This document shows, in pieces, positions 1 to 6,144 of a stretch of 6,144 nt of DNA. The stretch is from contig DQHP01000165.1 in assembly GCA_003524435.1 (NCBI GenBank), positions 1-6,144 of the forward strand, written 5' to 3'. The notes beneath the pieces are model-generated. The model was not told the DNA's origin and ran no database searches. It saw only the letters and a program-made list of their open reading frames with translations. The translations under genes and the position numbers were made by a program. The stretch is from Microbacterium sp. Its GTDB lineage: Bacteria > Actinomycetota > Actinomycetes > Actinomycetales > Microbacteriaceae. The stretch's first letter is position 1. Each line of letters begins with the position of its first letter.

Positions 1-835
1 CAGCGCCGAAGAGGTTCGCGAAGAGATCCGCCAACTCGTCGATCGTGCAGCGGCGACCGGGCGCGTTCCGGCGCGCCTCACGGTGCGCTGGCGTGACGCC
101 GTCGGTGACGACGAACTCTGGCGTTTTGAATCTGCGGTCACACTCGGCGGTGTGCAGGCGACGTCGTTCCTCTTTGAGGACGACCCCGACAATGGACCTG
201 AAGTCGTCGGCCTGCTGAATTGGCATGGAATGTCTTTGGGAGACCCCGCCGTCGACCTCGCATGGCTCTCGTCTGCTCCGGATGCTGCGGGGACTGTTCA
301 CTCGTCGTATTCTGAGGCATCTGATCGGACGCCGGATTCCGCGTTGGCGGTGCGCGGACGGCTCTTGGCCGAACTCGAGTTCGCCCGGTGGCTGGTGCAC
401 GGTGATGCGATGCACCGCACCGACATCATGGACGATGCTGCAGGTCTCCTTGAGTCTCTCGCCGAAGGACTGCGTGAGAACGATCTGTCCGTGATCGCAG
501 CCCGCAGCGAGGGTGTCGATTCGGCGATGGACGCTTTGAACCGCGTACCGGCCACAGCCGCAGCCGGTAGCAATACGTCTATGCAGACTGACGCATACAA
601 TCCTGCGGATCTCCTGCCGGGCGAGGACGCCCCGGACGCCCCGGAGGAGTACGTCGGGGACGCAACGGAAGATCTCCGCGATGTCGCAGAATCTGACCTG
701 CTACCGCGCGACGAATCGCAGGGCGATCCGTCTGGCGCAGTCGACGAAGAAGAAACCGGCACTGATTCGGCCGACGAAGCTCAGCGCGCCGCGCGCGCCG
801 CGCTCCAACGCTGGACGAGTTCCTCTTCCGAATAA
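1..835 (+). CDS. Phosphotransferase-like (APH-fold) protein, C-terminal part, probably a pseudokinase
   Basis: The reading frame is open through the left edge (first full codon at 2), so the start and the N-lobe are missing. About 277 residues are visible. The C-lobe signature of aminoglycoside phosphotransferase/choline-kinase-like proteins is clear: GLLNWHGMSLGDPAVDLAWL at about 209..268, followed by a helical segment with ELEFARWLVHG at about 373..405. The usual catalytic loop (HGDxxxxN) aligns with LGGVQATS (143..166), so the catalytic Asp and the Asn are absent. The metal-binding Asp of the IDW motif is Asn (218..220). A kinase activity is therefore doubtful from sequence, and the substrate is unknown; database labels such as macrolide or aminoglycoside phosphotransferase would not be safe evidence of resistance. 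From about 548 the protein becomes an acidic tail rich in Asp, Glu, Ser and Pro, likely disordered, ending in a short Ala/Arg-rich helix with LQRW. The last 55 bases overlap the end of adnB on the other strand. A GTG at 83 could serve as an internal start but would cut the fold, so I do not use it. Confidence 0.82.
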   Translation, partial: SAEEVREEIRQLVDRAAATGRVPARLTVRWRDAVGDDELWRFESAVTLGGVQATSFLFEDDPDNGPEVVGLLNWHGMSLGDPAVDLAWLSSAPDAAGTVHSSYSEASDRTPDSALAVRGRLLAELEFARWLVHGDAMHRTDIMDDAAGLLESLAEGLRENDLSVIAARSEGVDSAMDALNRVPATAAAGSNTSMQTDAYNPADLLPGEDAPDAPEEYVGDATEDLRDVAESDLLPRDESQGDPSGAVDEEETGTDSADEAQRAARAALQRWTSSSSE

Positions 836-3800
836 ACCTGGTCACCCCGGATCACGAGGTCATCTGCGACGTAGTACAGGGCGACATCGATCTCATCCAA
901 CGGCACGTCGAATCTGCGGTGATAGGCAAGGCGATACAGCGCGAGCTGCAGCATCCGCTCTTCGCGTTCTTCGGCGTTGCGCGGCGCCTTGCCAGTCTTC
1001 CAATCGACAATCTCGATGCGATTATCGCGATCCTCACGACGGTAGACAGCATCAAGTTTGCAAATGATGATGTGCGTTCCGAGCGCAAAATCGATCTCGA
1101 TCTCAACGGCGATGGGCTGAAGCTTCGCCCATTCGCTACGTTCGAAGATTTCGCGCAGGCGTTCTAGGTCAGCCTCGTCGGCTGCGGAAGAACTCCAGGC
1201 GTCAGGTTGCTCAGCGTCTGATTCCCACAACGCGCTTTCAGGACTTTCTCCCGCTCCGACAAGTCCGGAGCGATTCTCTACCCACGCATGAAAGAGCGTG
1301 CCGAGCCTCGTCTGCCGGTATGGCCGCTCTGGCATCGGACGACTCAGTTCACGGACAGTGCCGTCGAAGTCTGTGACGTAGTCCTTGAATTTCGAAGCCG
1401 GCACCCGGGCGGGCGGCTCTGCGGTGATGCCGCGCTGACGCTCAGCACGCTCGGCGAGCAGGCGCTGTAACTGGACGGTTGGCTCTGGTGCAATGTCGCT
1501 GGAGGCATGGACGGCCGCCGCGGCGGCCTCAACTCTCTCCCGACGGGAGCCGAGTGGGTCCAGTGGCCACACACTCGTCTTGCCCTCCCCTTCGTAGGGA
1601 TTCTCATCGTCGTCAAGTGGTGCGATCGGGTCGATGCCGAGCATTTCGAACGCCTCGCGCAGATACGGTCCGGCCTCGCGCGGCTTCTTCTGCCCCGCCC
1701 AGTGCGCGCCGGTCAGCAGAAGATCTGTGCGCGCACGTGTGACCGCCACATAAGCGAGCCGACGCTCTTCCTGTTGCTGATACTGACGATAGGCATCTTT
1801 GAACACGGTGAGCGCACCCGGCGCGCTCTTGCTCTTACTCGTGAGCGAGGCGATTCCCGCTTTCAGCCGCTTTTCGGCGTTGGGCTCATCAACTACCGGA
1901 GGCTGCCACTCGAACCGTGGCAGCGCAGCACTGTCGCCACGAAGCGAAAACGGCAACACACCAAAGCCGAACCAGCCTGATGTATCAGTGGGACGTGACG
2001 GGAGTTCTCCCTCTACCATCCGCACGACCGCCACAGCATCCCATTCCAGACCCTTGGAGCCATGGATGGTGAGAAGCTGCACAACGCCAGGTTCCGGCGG
2101 CTCAGGACGCGGCATGAGCTCATCGGTGCTCTCTGCTTTATCGAGCCAGGCCAACAGGCTGCTGATGGAGCCGCGATCATCGGCGGACAGAAACGCACGC
2201 ACCTCTCCGGTGAATGCGCGCAGCTGTGTCGCGGCGACGCGCGCAGGCCCGCGCGTTTCGTTCGCAGCGAGTTCGATATCAAGGCGGAGCTCAATCTCGA
2301 TGAGTCGGATCAGCTCAGGAATAGGCTGCGCCGCCGCCCGCCGAAGCTTTTCGAACACTTCGCCAGCGGCACGGATGCGCGCCCGTCCTTCTGCAGTGAT
2401 GTCCTGGAGGAGCCGGTAATCATCGCGGAGACCGCGCACGACGTCCACGGCGTCGACGATCGATACCGCCTCGTCGGCTCCGCGTGAGGAGCGAATGCGC
2501 GCACGAAGGTCATCGGGCAATGGCAGCAAGCCGCTGTCACGCCGCGACAGCTCACCGGCAAGGGCGTACAACGCCCCCATATCTGCCACGCCCACCCCGA
2601 AACGTGGGCCAACGAGCAGCCGAATCAACGCCGATCCTGCGTTCGGATCGTGGATCACCCGGAGGGCAGAAACGACGTCCACAACCTCTGGCGTCGCGAG
2701 GAGTCCGCCGAGTCCGAGAATACGGTGAGGGATATCGCGTGCGGCGAGCGCTTCGGCGAAGGTCTGCATGTGGCGTTTAGAGCGGAACAGGATCGCTCCG
2801 GTGTGCGGTTTCGCGGAATCCGTGTGCGCGGCGCGTCGCTGGGCGAACCAGTCTGCGACCTCGCCCGCTTCGTCGTGCACCGTATGTGGATAGCGGATCT
2901 CAACCGCGCCCGCTCCTGCGCCCGGCCGGGCTTCCAGCGGCGGCACGTCGAGCCCTGGACGCTGGAGGGGCTCGAGCACGCGATTGGCCACAGCGAGGAT
3001 GGTGCTGTCGTTGCGCCAACTGGTCATCAGGCTGTAGCTGTGCGCTGTCTGATCCTCGGCGAACGTGCGTCCGAATGCGTAGAGGTTATCGGCACTCGCA
3101 CCGCGCCATCCGTAGATCGACTGGTGCGGATCCCCCACCGCCATCACTGCAGAGTCGCGGAACACCGCAGCAAGGAACTGCGTCTGAATGACCGATGTGT
3201 CTTGATACTCGTCGAGCAGCACAACGCGATGCTGCTCGCGCAGGGCATCGCGGACGTCAGGCGAGGACTCAACAATGTCGAACGCACCGCTGACCTGGTC
3301 AGCGAAGTCCAACACGCCGCGGCGTTGCTTCTCTGAGATGTATTCGCGAACGAGTGCCGTCAGCGTCGGCAGCGACAGCAGGTTGTCTGCTGCCTTTCCG
3401 ACGTCGCCGTTGCTACGGTACGGCTCGAATACCCGTGCCTGCTCGAGGGCGATCCGCTCGGCGCTGCCGAGATCGACCCGGTGATCGAGCGCGTCACCGG
3501 CCAGCCGCTGTACGGCATCGACCACCGTCGCGACGGAGAGTTCAATGTCTTCCAACTCCGGCAGATCGGCGCGCAATACAACCTCGCGCGCCAGCATCCA
3601 CGACGCCGCCTGACTGAGCATGGCAACATCAGGATCGCGTCCGATGCGCGCAGCGTGCTCACGCACGATCGAGTCTGCGAACGCGTTGTAAGTCGACACC
3701 CGAGGGCGGATCAGTAGATCATCCGCGGTGCGTGGTGCGGCAGCATTCCACCCGGTGCCATATCGCTCAGCCAACTCGTCGAGCACCTGGGTGCGCACGA

Positions 3801-4197
3801 CAGTTTTTTGCGCGGGTGTGGCTGCGGCGTCGACCCGCGCAAGTGCGCCAGACGCGACGATCTCGGAAACATGCGGCAACAGCCCCCGTCGCCCGAACTC
3901 ATCGATCACAGCAAGACGCGCGCCGATGCGCTCTGCAAGTTCACCTGCGGCCTTGCGCGTGAACGTGAGCCCGAGAATCTCGTCACGTCGCACATGGCCA
4001 TTCGCGACAAGCCAGACGACCCGCCCTGACATGGTCTCGGTCTTTCCGCTCCCGGCACCGGCGACAACCAGCGCGGGTGTGGGCGGAGCTTCAATAACCT
4101 GCTGCTGCGCGGCGGTCGGTGGGGGCTGGCCGAGTGCGGCAGCAACGTCCAGCGCTGACAACGCTGGCCCGGCGTCACTCCAGGTGATCGGGCTCAT
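781..4197 (-). CDS. adnB: AdnB-like UvrD-family helicase / RecB-type nuclease
   Basis: Predicted 1138-aa subunit of the AdnAB motor-nuclease, a cytoplasmic ATP-dependent 3'-5' translocase and nuclease that resects DNA double-strand breaks for recombination. Visible SF1A motifs in order: Q motif PTAAQQQVI (27-35), Walker A AGAGSGKT (46-53), motif Ia LTFTRKAAGEL (77-87), motif II LLDEYQDTS (327-335), motif III GDPHQSIYGWRGA (355-367), motif IV SWRN (393-396), motif V with HGSKGLEWD (712-720), motif VI with YVAVTRAR (816-823). The C-terminal PD-(D/E)XK nuclease has His970, Asp1049 (KLDAV), Asp1065 and Lys1067 (VDWKTG), and the Q1084/Y1088 QLALY motif, so both motor and nuclease look active. The length is close to known mycobacterial AdnB proteins (about 1,100 aa). 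I chose the ATG at 4195..4197 because it overlaps the upstream adnA stop as ATGA; a GTG at 4245 would add 16 unconvincing residues. The 3' end overlaps the convergent phosphotransferase gene. A generic UvrD/PcrA or RecB name is the alternative, but the motor-nuclease fusion and partner gene favour AdnB. Confidence 0.93.
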   Translation of the reverse strand: MSPITWSDAGPALSALDVAAALGQPPPTAAQQQVIEAPPTPALVVAGAGSGKTETMSGRVVWLVANGHVRRDEILGLTFTRKAAGELAERIGARLAVIDEFGRRGLLPHVSEIVASGALARVDAAATPAQKTVVRTQVLDELAERYGTGWNAAAPRTADDLLIRPRVSTYNAFADSIVREHAARIGRDPDVAMLSQAASWMLAREVVLRADLPELEDIELSVATVVDAVQRLAGDALDHRVDLGSAERIALEQARVFEPYRSNGDVGKAADNLLSLPTLTALVREYISEKQRRGVLDFADQVSGAFDIVESSPDVRDALREQHRVVLLDEYQDTSVIQTQFLAAVFRDSAVMAVGDPHQSIYGWRGASADNLYAFGRTFAEDQTAHSYSLMTSWRNDSTILAVANRVLEPLQRPGLDVPPLEARPGAGAGAVEIRYPHTVHDEAGEVADWFAQRRAAHTDSAKPHTGAILFRSKRHMQTFAEALAARDIPHRILGLGGLLATPEVVDVVSALRVIHDPNAGSALIRLLVGPRFGVGVADMGALYALAGELSRRDSGLLPLPDDLRARIRSSRGADEAVSIVDAVDVVRGLRDDYRLLQDITAEGRARIRAAGEVFEKLRRAAAQPIPELIRLIEIELRLDIELAANETRGPARVAATQLRAFTGEVRAFLSADDRGSISSLLAWLDKAESTDELMPRPEPPEPGVVQLLTIHGSKGLEWDAVAVVRMVEGELPSRPTDTSGWFGFGVLPFSLRGDSAALPRFEWQPPVVDEPNAEKRLKAGIASLTSKSKSAPGALTVFKDAYRQYQQQEERRLAYVAVTRARTDLLLTGAHWAGQKKPREAGPYLREAFEMLGIDPIAPLDDDENPYEGEGKTSVWPLDPLGSRRERVEAAAAAVHASSDIAPEPTVQLQRLLAERAERQRGITAEPPARVPASKFKDYVTDFDGTVRELSRPMPERPYRQTRLGTLFHAWVENRSGLVGAGESPESALWESDAEQPDAWSSSAADEADLERLREIFERSEWAKLQPIAVEIEIDFALGTHIIICKLDAVYRREDRDNRIEIVDWKTGKAPRNAEEREERMLQLALYRLAYHRRFDVPLDEIDVALYYVADDLVIRGDQVYSEEELVQRWSAARAAR
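783..804. repeat. GC-rich near-palindrome at the shared 3' ends
   Basis: The 22 bases equal their own reverse complement except at one symmetric pair (positions 7 and 16 of the element). They consist almost only of alternating G and C and lie inside the last codons of both convergent genes. There is no intergenic space and no T-tract on either side, so this is not a standard intrinsic terminator. In a high-GC actinobacterium a strong GC hairpin alone might still act as a bidirectional transcription end; that role is inferred. Chance palindromy from Ala/Arg codons (GCG, CGC) is a serious alternative. Confidence 0.4.
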
Positions 4198-4209
4198 GCG
4201 CTTACCGCC
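4194..4209 (-). promoter_or_regulatory. adnA stop / adnB start overlap (ATGA) with weak ribosome binding site
   Basis: On the minus strand the adnB ATG (4195..4197) shares bases with the adnA TGA (4194..4196), giving ATGA. A weak Shine-Dalgarno-like GGCGG lies at 4205..4209, seven bases before the ATG. The arrangement is typical of terminating ribosomes re-initiating on the next gene, which would help keep the two subunits near equal amounts. The overlap decides the adnB start. The coupling itself is inferred. Confidence 0.75.
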
Positions 4210-6144
4210 GGAACGGTGTGGATGCGGCAGGGTTGCACGCGCCACTGCACATCCGCGCAGTGTGCCTCGACGTGCGCGGTGAAGCTGTTCGCCGACATTC
4301 CCCGAGCCGCATCCGCAAGCCGGTTGAGGAAGCGTGTGCGAGCTTCTCCTTGCAACGTATGCTGGTGCGCGATTCGATAATCGCTGCCCGACAGAGTCTT
4401 GGCGACCAACAGCAAGCGGGCGCCGGCTAGCGCCGAGGCATCTGCGCCAGTCACCTGCCCCTGCTCTACTGCTACTTGATATGCGGCAAGTTGGGCATGA
4501 TCAGCAACCTTGCCATCAGATTCAGGCTCATATTTGCCTGTCTTCAGATCGACAACGACCACCCGTTCTCCTGGCACGCCCAGCGGCTCTGCTCCGCGCC
4601 CGCGTGCAGCGCGGTACTCCCCCGCGCCGGGCGGATAGGACTCAACCCTGTCAATGAACCCGTGAACGACCGCCCGATGCGGGCCGTATACGTCATCTCC
4701 GACATGCACGGCTGGTGCGGCGTCCGTCGCGTCGACATCACCGGCATCGGCAAGGTCAGCTGTGTCTGCCGCGCTGGCCGTGTCGACCGCGCTGGCCGGG
4801 TCGATCGCGCTGACCGTGTCGATCGCGCTGGCCGGGTCTCGGACTTCGACGGCAAATCGGAACTCGACCTCACTCGCAAGTACCCGGCCGCGCTCGCCTG
4901 CACAATCAGCGAGATATGTGTGGAGCCGGTCGATATAGAGCCCGGCCCGCCGCAGCTCTTTACGCCCGATCCACTCAGTCTCAAACTCAAGTTCGGGCCA
5001 GTGCTTCGCCACCACCGCGCGCATTTTCTCAAGCTCGCCGTCTGGCACGGTCTCCATTGCCTCGTGGATGATCGTGCCGATGCCAGCCGAAGGCGGCAGC
5101 ACCGTGTCACCGCCGAGAGAGGAGATCGCCCACCCCAGTTCGCACTCCTCGAAGGCCTCCATCTTCGACGGTGAGACCCTCGCCGCTTCAACTGTGAGAT
5201 CGTGCAGTGGCGCATCTGTCGACGGCGCGCTGCTGCCGTACCATTCCCGCGGATCAGCGCCCGGCACGCTCTCGCTCGCAAGCACAGACAGCTGTCCAGC
5301 CGCGTCGGCGCGTTGTGCTGGATCAGTCGTGCTCGTGAGCGTGCGCCGGTGCCGAGCGACGAGGCCGCGCAGCGTCAACGGATGCTCTGCGGCGGGATGA
5401 TCGGATGCTGGTGAAGGCTCAGGGAGGAATGAGAAAAACGGACTCGGGCTGGAGTCGTCATCGTCTACCGCGGTCACGACGATGCGTGAACGCGCGCGCG
5501 ACACCGCGCGCACGAACAGGCGTAGTTCGTCGTGAAGGGCATCGCGGCGTCGGTCGAGCACGCCAGGGGAGAGAGCTTCAACACCCGTGCGTGCCGCGGT
5601 GACGGCATCCGCAAGCCGCCAGGTCTCAAGCAACCCACCGCGCAGTCTCGTGTTCGGCCACACGCCATCTTGCACACCAGCGACGATCACCGCGTCGAAC
5701 TGTGTGCCCAGCGCTGTTGCCGGGGTGAGTAGCGTGACCACACCGGGGCGATCCGGAGTGGAGAGGGTATCTTCCGGCACCTCGCTGTCAAGAATCTCGC
5801 GCACGAACGTCTCAGGGCGCTCATTCGGTGTGCGCTCAACGAAACGTTTTGCGGCATCGAACAGCGCGACCAACGCATCCAGCGCGCGGGTACTCTCGCC
5901 GCCGCCTGGCTGCGCAGACTGTTCTTGCCAGTGTCGTGAGAGCTTCGACCCGTCAAGCGCTCTCGCGCCGTCCCAGATGCGCCACAGCAACTCGTGGATC
6001 GTCTCGCCAGCGATGGCGGCCGCGGCGGTGTCTGCGAGCGTTGTCGCGAAGCGGGAGGCGACACGCGCCTCGGGAGCGTCGATGAAAGTGAAGTGGGTGG
6101 GAAACTCCATCGCCTGCCGCAGGAGTTCGGCGGCCGGCGTCGAA
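4194..6144 (-). CDS. adnA: AdnA-like helicase/nuclease subunit, C-terminal part
   Basis: The frame is open through the right edge, so the N-terminal motor half (Walker A to motif IV) is outside the window; 649 residues are visible. The ATG at 6110 is internal, because the coding pattern continues upstream of it. Motif V aligns with LTPATALGTQFD (5694..5729), where the canonical His, Lys, Glu and Trp are replaced. It is followed by AGVQDGVWPN, a segment typical of AdnA/AddB-like proteins. Motif VI is kept as RAVSRARSR near 5471..5525, with its arginines. The PD-(D/E)XK nuclease domain begins at VSPSKMEAFEECE and has His (codon 5064..5066, TIIHEA), Asp (4650..4652, GFIDRVE), Asp and Lys (4548..4550 and 4542..4544, VDLKTGK), and Gln/Tyr (4491..4493 and 4479..4481, QLAAY). 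The nuclease therefore looks competent. A low-complexity 18-bp repeat block is inserted inside this domain. The protein is the expected partner of the downstream adnB and shares its transcript. The tail ends in a Cys-x9-Cys pair, not an obvious AddB-type four-cysteine iron-sulfur motif. Confidence 0.88.
   Translation of the reverse strand, partial: STPAAELLRQAMEFPTHFTFIDAPEARVASRFATTLADTAAAAIAGETIHELLWRIWDGARALDGSKLSRHWQEQSAQPGGGESTRALDALVALFDAAKRFVERTPNERPETFVREILDSEVPEDTLSTPDRPGVVTLLTPATALGTQFDAVIVAGVQDGVWPNTRLRGGLLETWRLADAVTAARTGVEALSPGVLDRRRDALHDELRLFVRAVSRARSRIVVTAVDDDDSSPSPFFSFLPEPSPASDHPAAEHPLTLRGLVARHRRTLTSTTDPAQRADAAGQLSVLASESVPGADPREWYGSSAPSTDAPLHDLTVEAARVSPSKMEAFEECELGWAISSLGGDTVLPPSAGIGTIIHEAMETVPDGELEKMRAVVAKHWPELEFETEWIGRKELRRAGLYIDRLHTYLADCAGERGRVLASEVEFRFAVEVRDPASAIDTVSAIDPASAVDTASAADTADLADAGDVDATDAAPAVHVGDDVYGPHRAVVHGFIDRVESYPPGAGEYRAARGRGAEPLGVPGERVVVVDLKTGKYEPESDGKVADHAQLAAYQVAVEQGQVTGADASALAGARLLLVAKTLSGSDYRIAHQHTLQGEARTRFLNRLADAARGMSANSFTAHVEAHCADVQWRVQPCRIHTVPAVSA
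4762..4838. repeat. In-frame 18-bp tandem repeat inside adnA
   Basis: Four 18-bp units follow each other without gaps at 4762..4779, 4780..4797, 4798..4815 and 4816..4833, plus a partial GGGTC. Units differ at only a few bases and partly alternate between GTGTC and GGGTC starts, suggesting growth in 36-bp steps. On the coding (minus) strand each unit gives six residues of the form D-(T/P)-(A/V)-S-A-(I/V/A). The unit length is a multiple of three, so copy-number changes keep the adnA frame. The array sits between two predicted strands of the nuclease domain, just before the GFIDRVE motif, in what is probably a surface loop. Confidence 0.85.

Noticed and set aside
1..835. Calling the plus-strand gene an antibiotic-resistance phosphotransferase.
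   Set aside because: The catalytic loop and metal-binding Asp appear lost, the N-lobe is not visible, and the gene sits beside housekeeping repair genes with no sign of a mobile element.
2650..3336. Open plus-strand frame of 228 codons opposite adnB.
   Set aside because: It lies wholly antisense to conserved helicase motifs II to IV, has no recognisable domain, and is the usual shadow frame of a high-GC gene.
4198..4245. Longer adnB reading frame beginning with GTG at 4245.
   Set aside because: It adds 16 residues without family resemblance and lies inside the end of adnA. The ATG at 4197 forms an ATGA overlap with the adnA stop and has a weak ribosome binding site at a good distance.
4194..4270. 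An AddB-type iron-sulfur cysteine cluster at the AdnA C-terminus.
   Set aside because: Only a Cys-x9-Cys pair is present; the C-x2-C-x5-C spacing expected for that cluster is not seen.
4762..4838. The short regular repeats as a CRISPR array.
   Set aside because: Units abut directly with no unique spacers, are only 18 bp long, and continue the adnA reading frame.
4476..5174. Open plus-strand frame of 232 codons opposite adnA with a repetitive GRVDRA stretch.
   Set aside because: The repetitive peptide is the antisense reading of the 18-bp repeat; the minus strand carries clear nuclease motifs in the same region.
6108..6110. ATG at 6110 as the start of adnA.
   Set aside because: The frame remains open to the window edge, and the visible product would lack Walker A and the whole first half of the motor.

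Overview
The window is high-GC and fully coding. It comes from the chromosome of a Gram-positive actinobacterium. The style of the proteins and the adnA–adnB gene pair suggest a member of the Microbacteriaceae (a Microbacterium- or Leucobacter-like organism); this placement is inferred from family knowledge, not from a marker gene. I see no rRNA, tRNA, CRISPR array, insertion sequence or phage gene.

Three genes fill the window. On the plus strand, 1..835 is the C-terminal part of a phosphotransferase-like (APH / choline-kinase fold) protein whose start lies beyond the left edge. It looks catalytically degenerate and ends in a long acidic, probably disordered tail. On the minus strand, two large genes are read right to left: first the C-terminal ~649 residues of an AdnA-like UvrD helicase/RecB-type nuclease (4194..6144, start beyond the right edge), then a complete AdnB-like helicase-nuclease (781..4197, 1138 aa). 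The two overlap by four bases (ATGA), so they form an operon with probable translational coupling. They should make the two subunits of the AdnAB motor-nuclease, which resects double-strand breaks in actinobacteria in place of RecBCD or AddAB.

In the AdnB-like subunit all helicase motifs look intact. In the AdnA-like subunit motif V is strongly degenerate but the nuclease residues are kept. This fits the asymmetric division of labour known for AdnAB, in which AdnB is the main motor and both subunits carry a nuclease.

The least ordinary points are: a 55-bp tail-to-tail overlap of adnB with the phosphotransferase gene, built on a GC-rich near-palindrome, where both strands encode the same QRW tripeptide; an in-frame 18-bp tandem repeat in the AdnA nuclease domain; and loss of the expected catalytic and metal-binding residues in the phosphotransferase. 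I did not find convincing evidence of a wholly new system.
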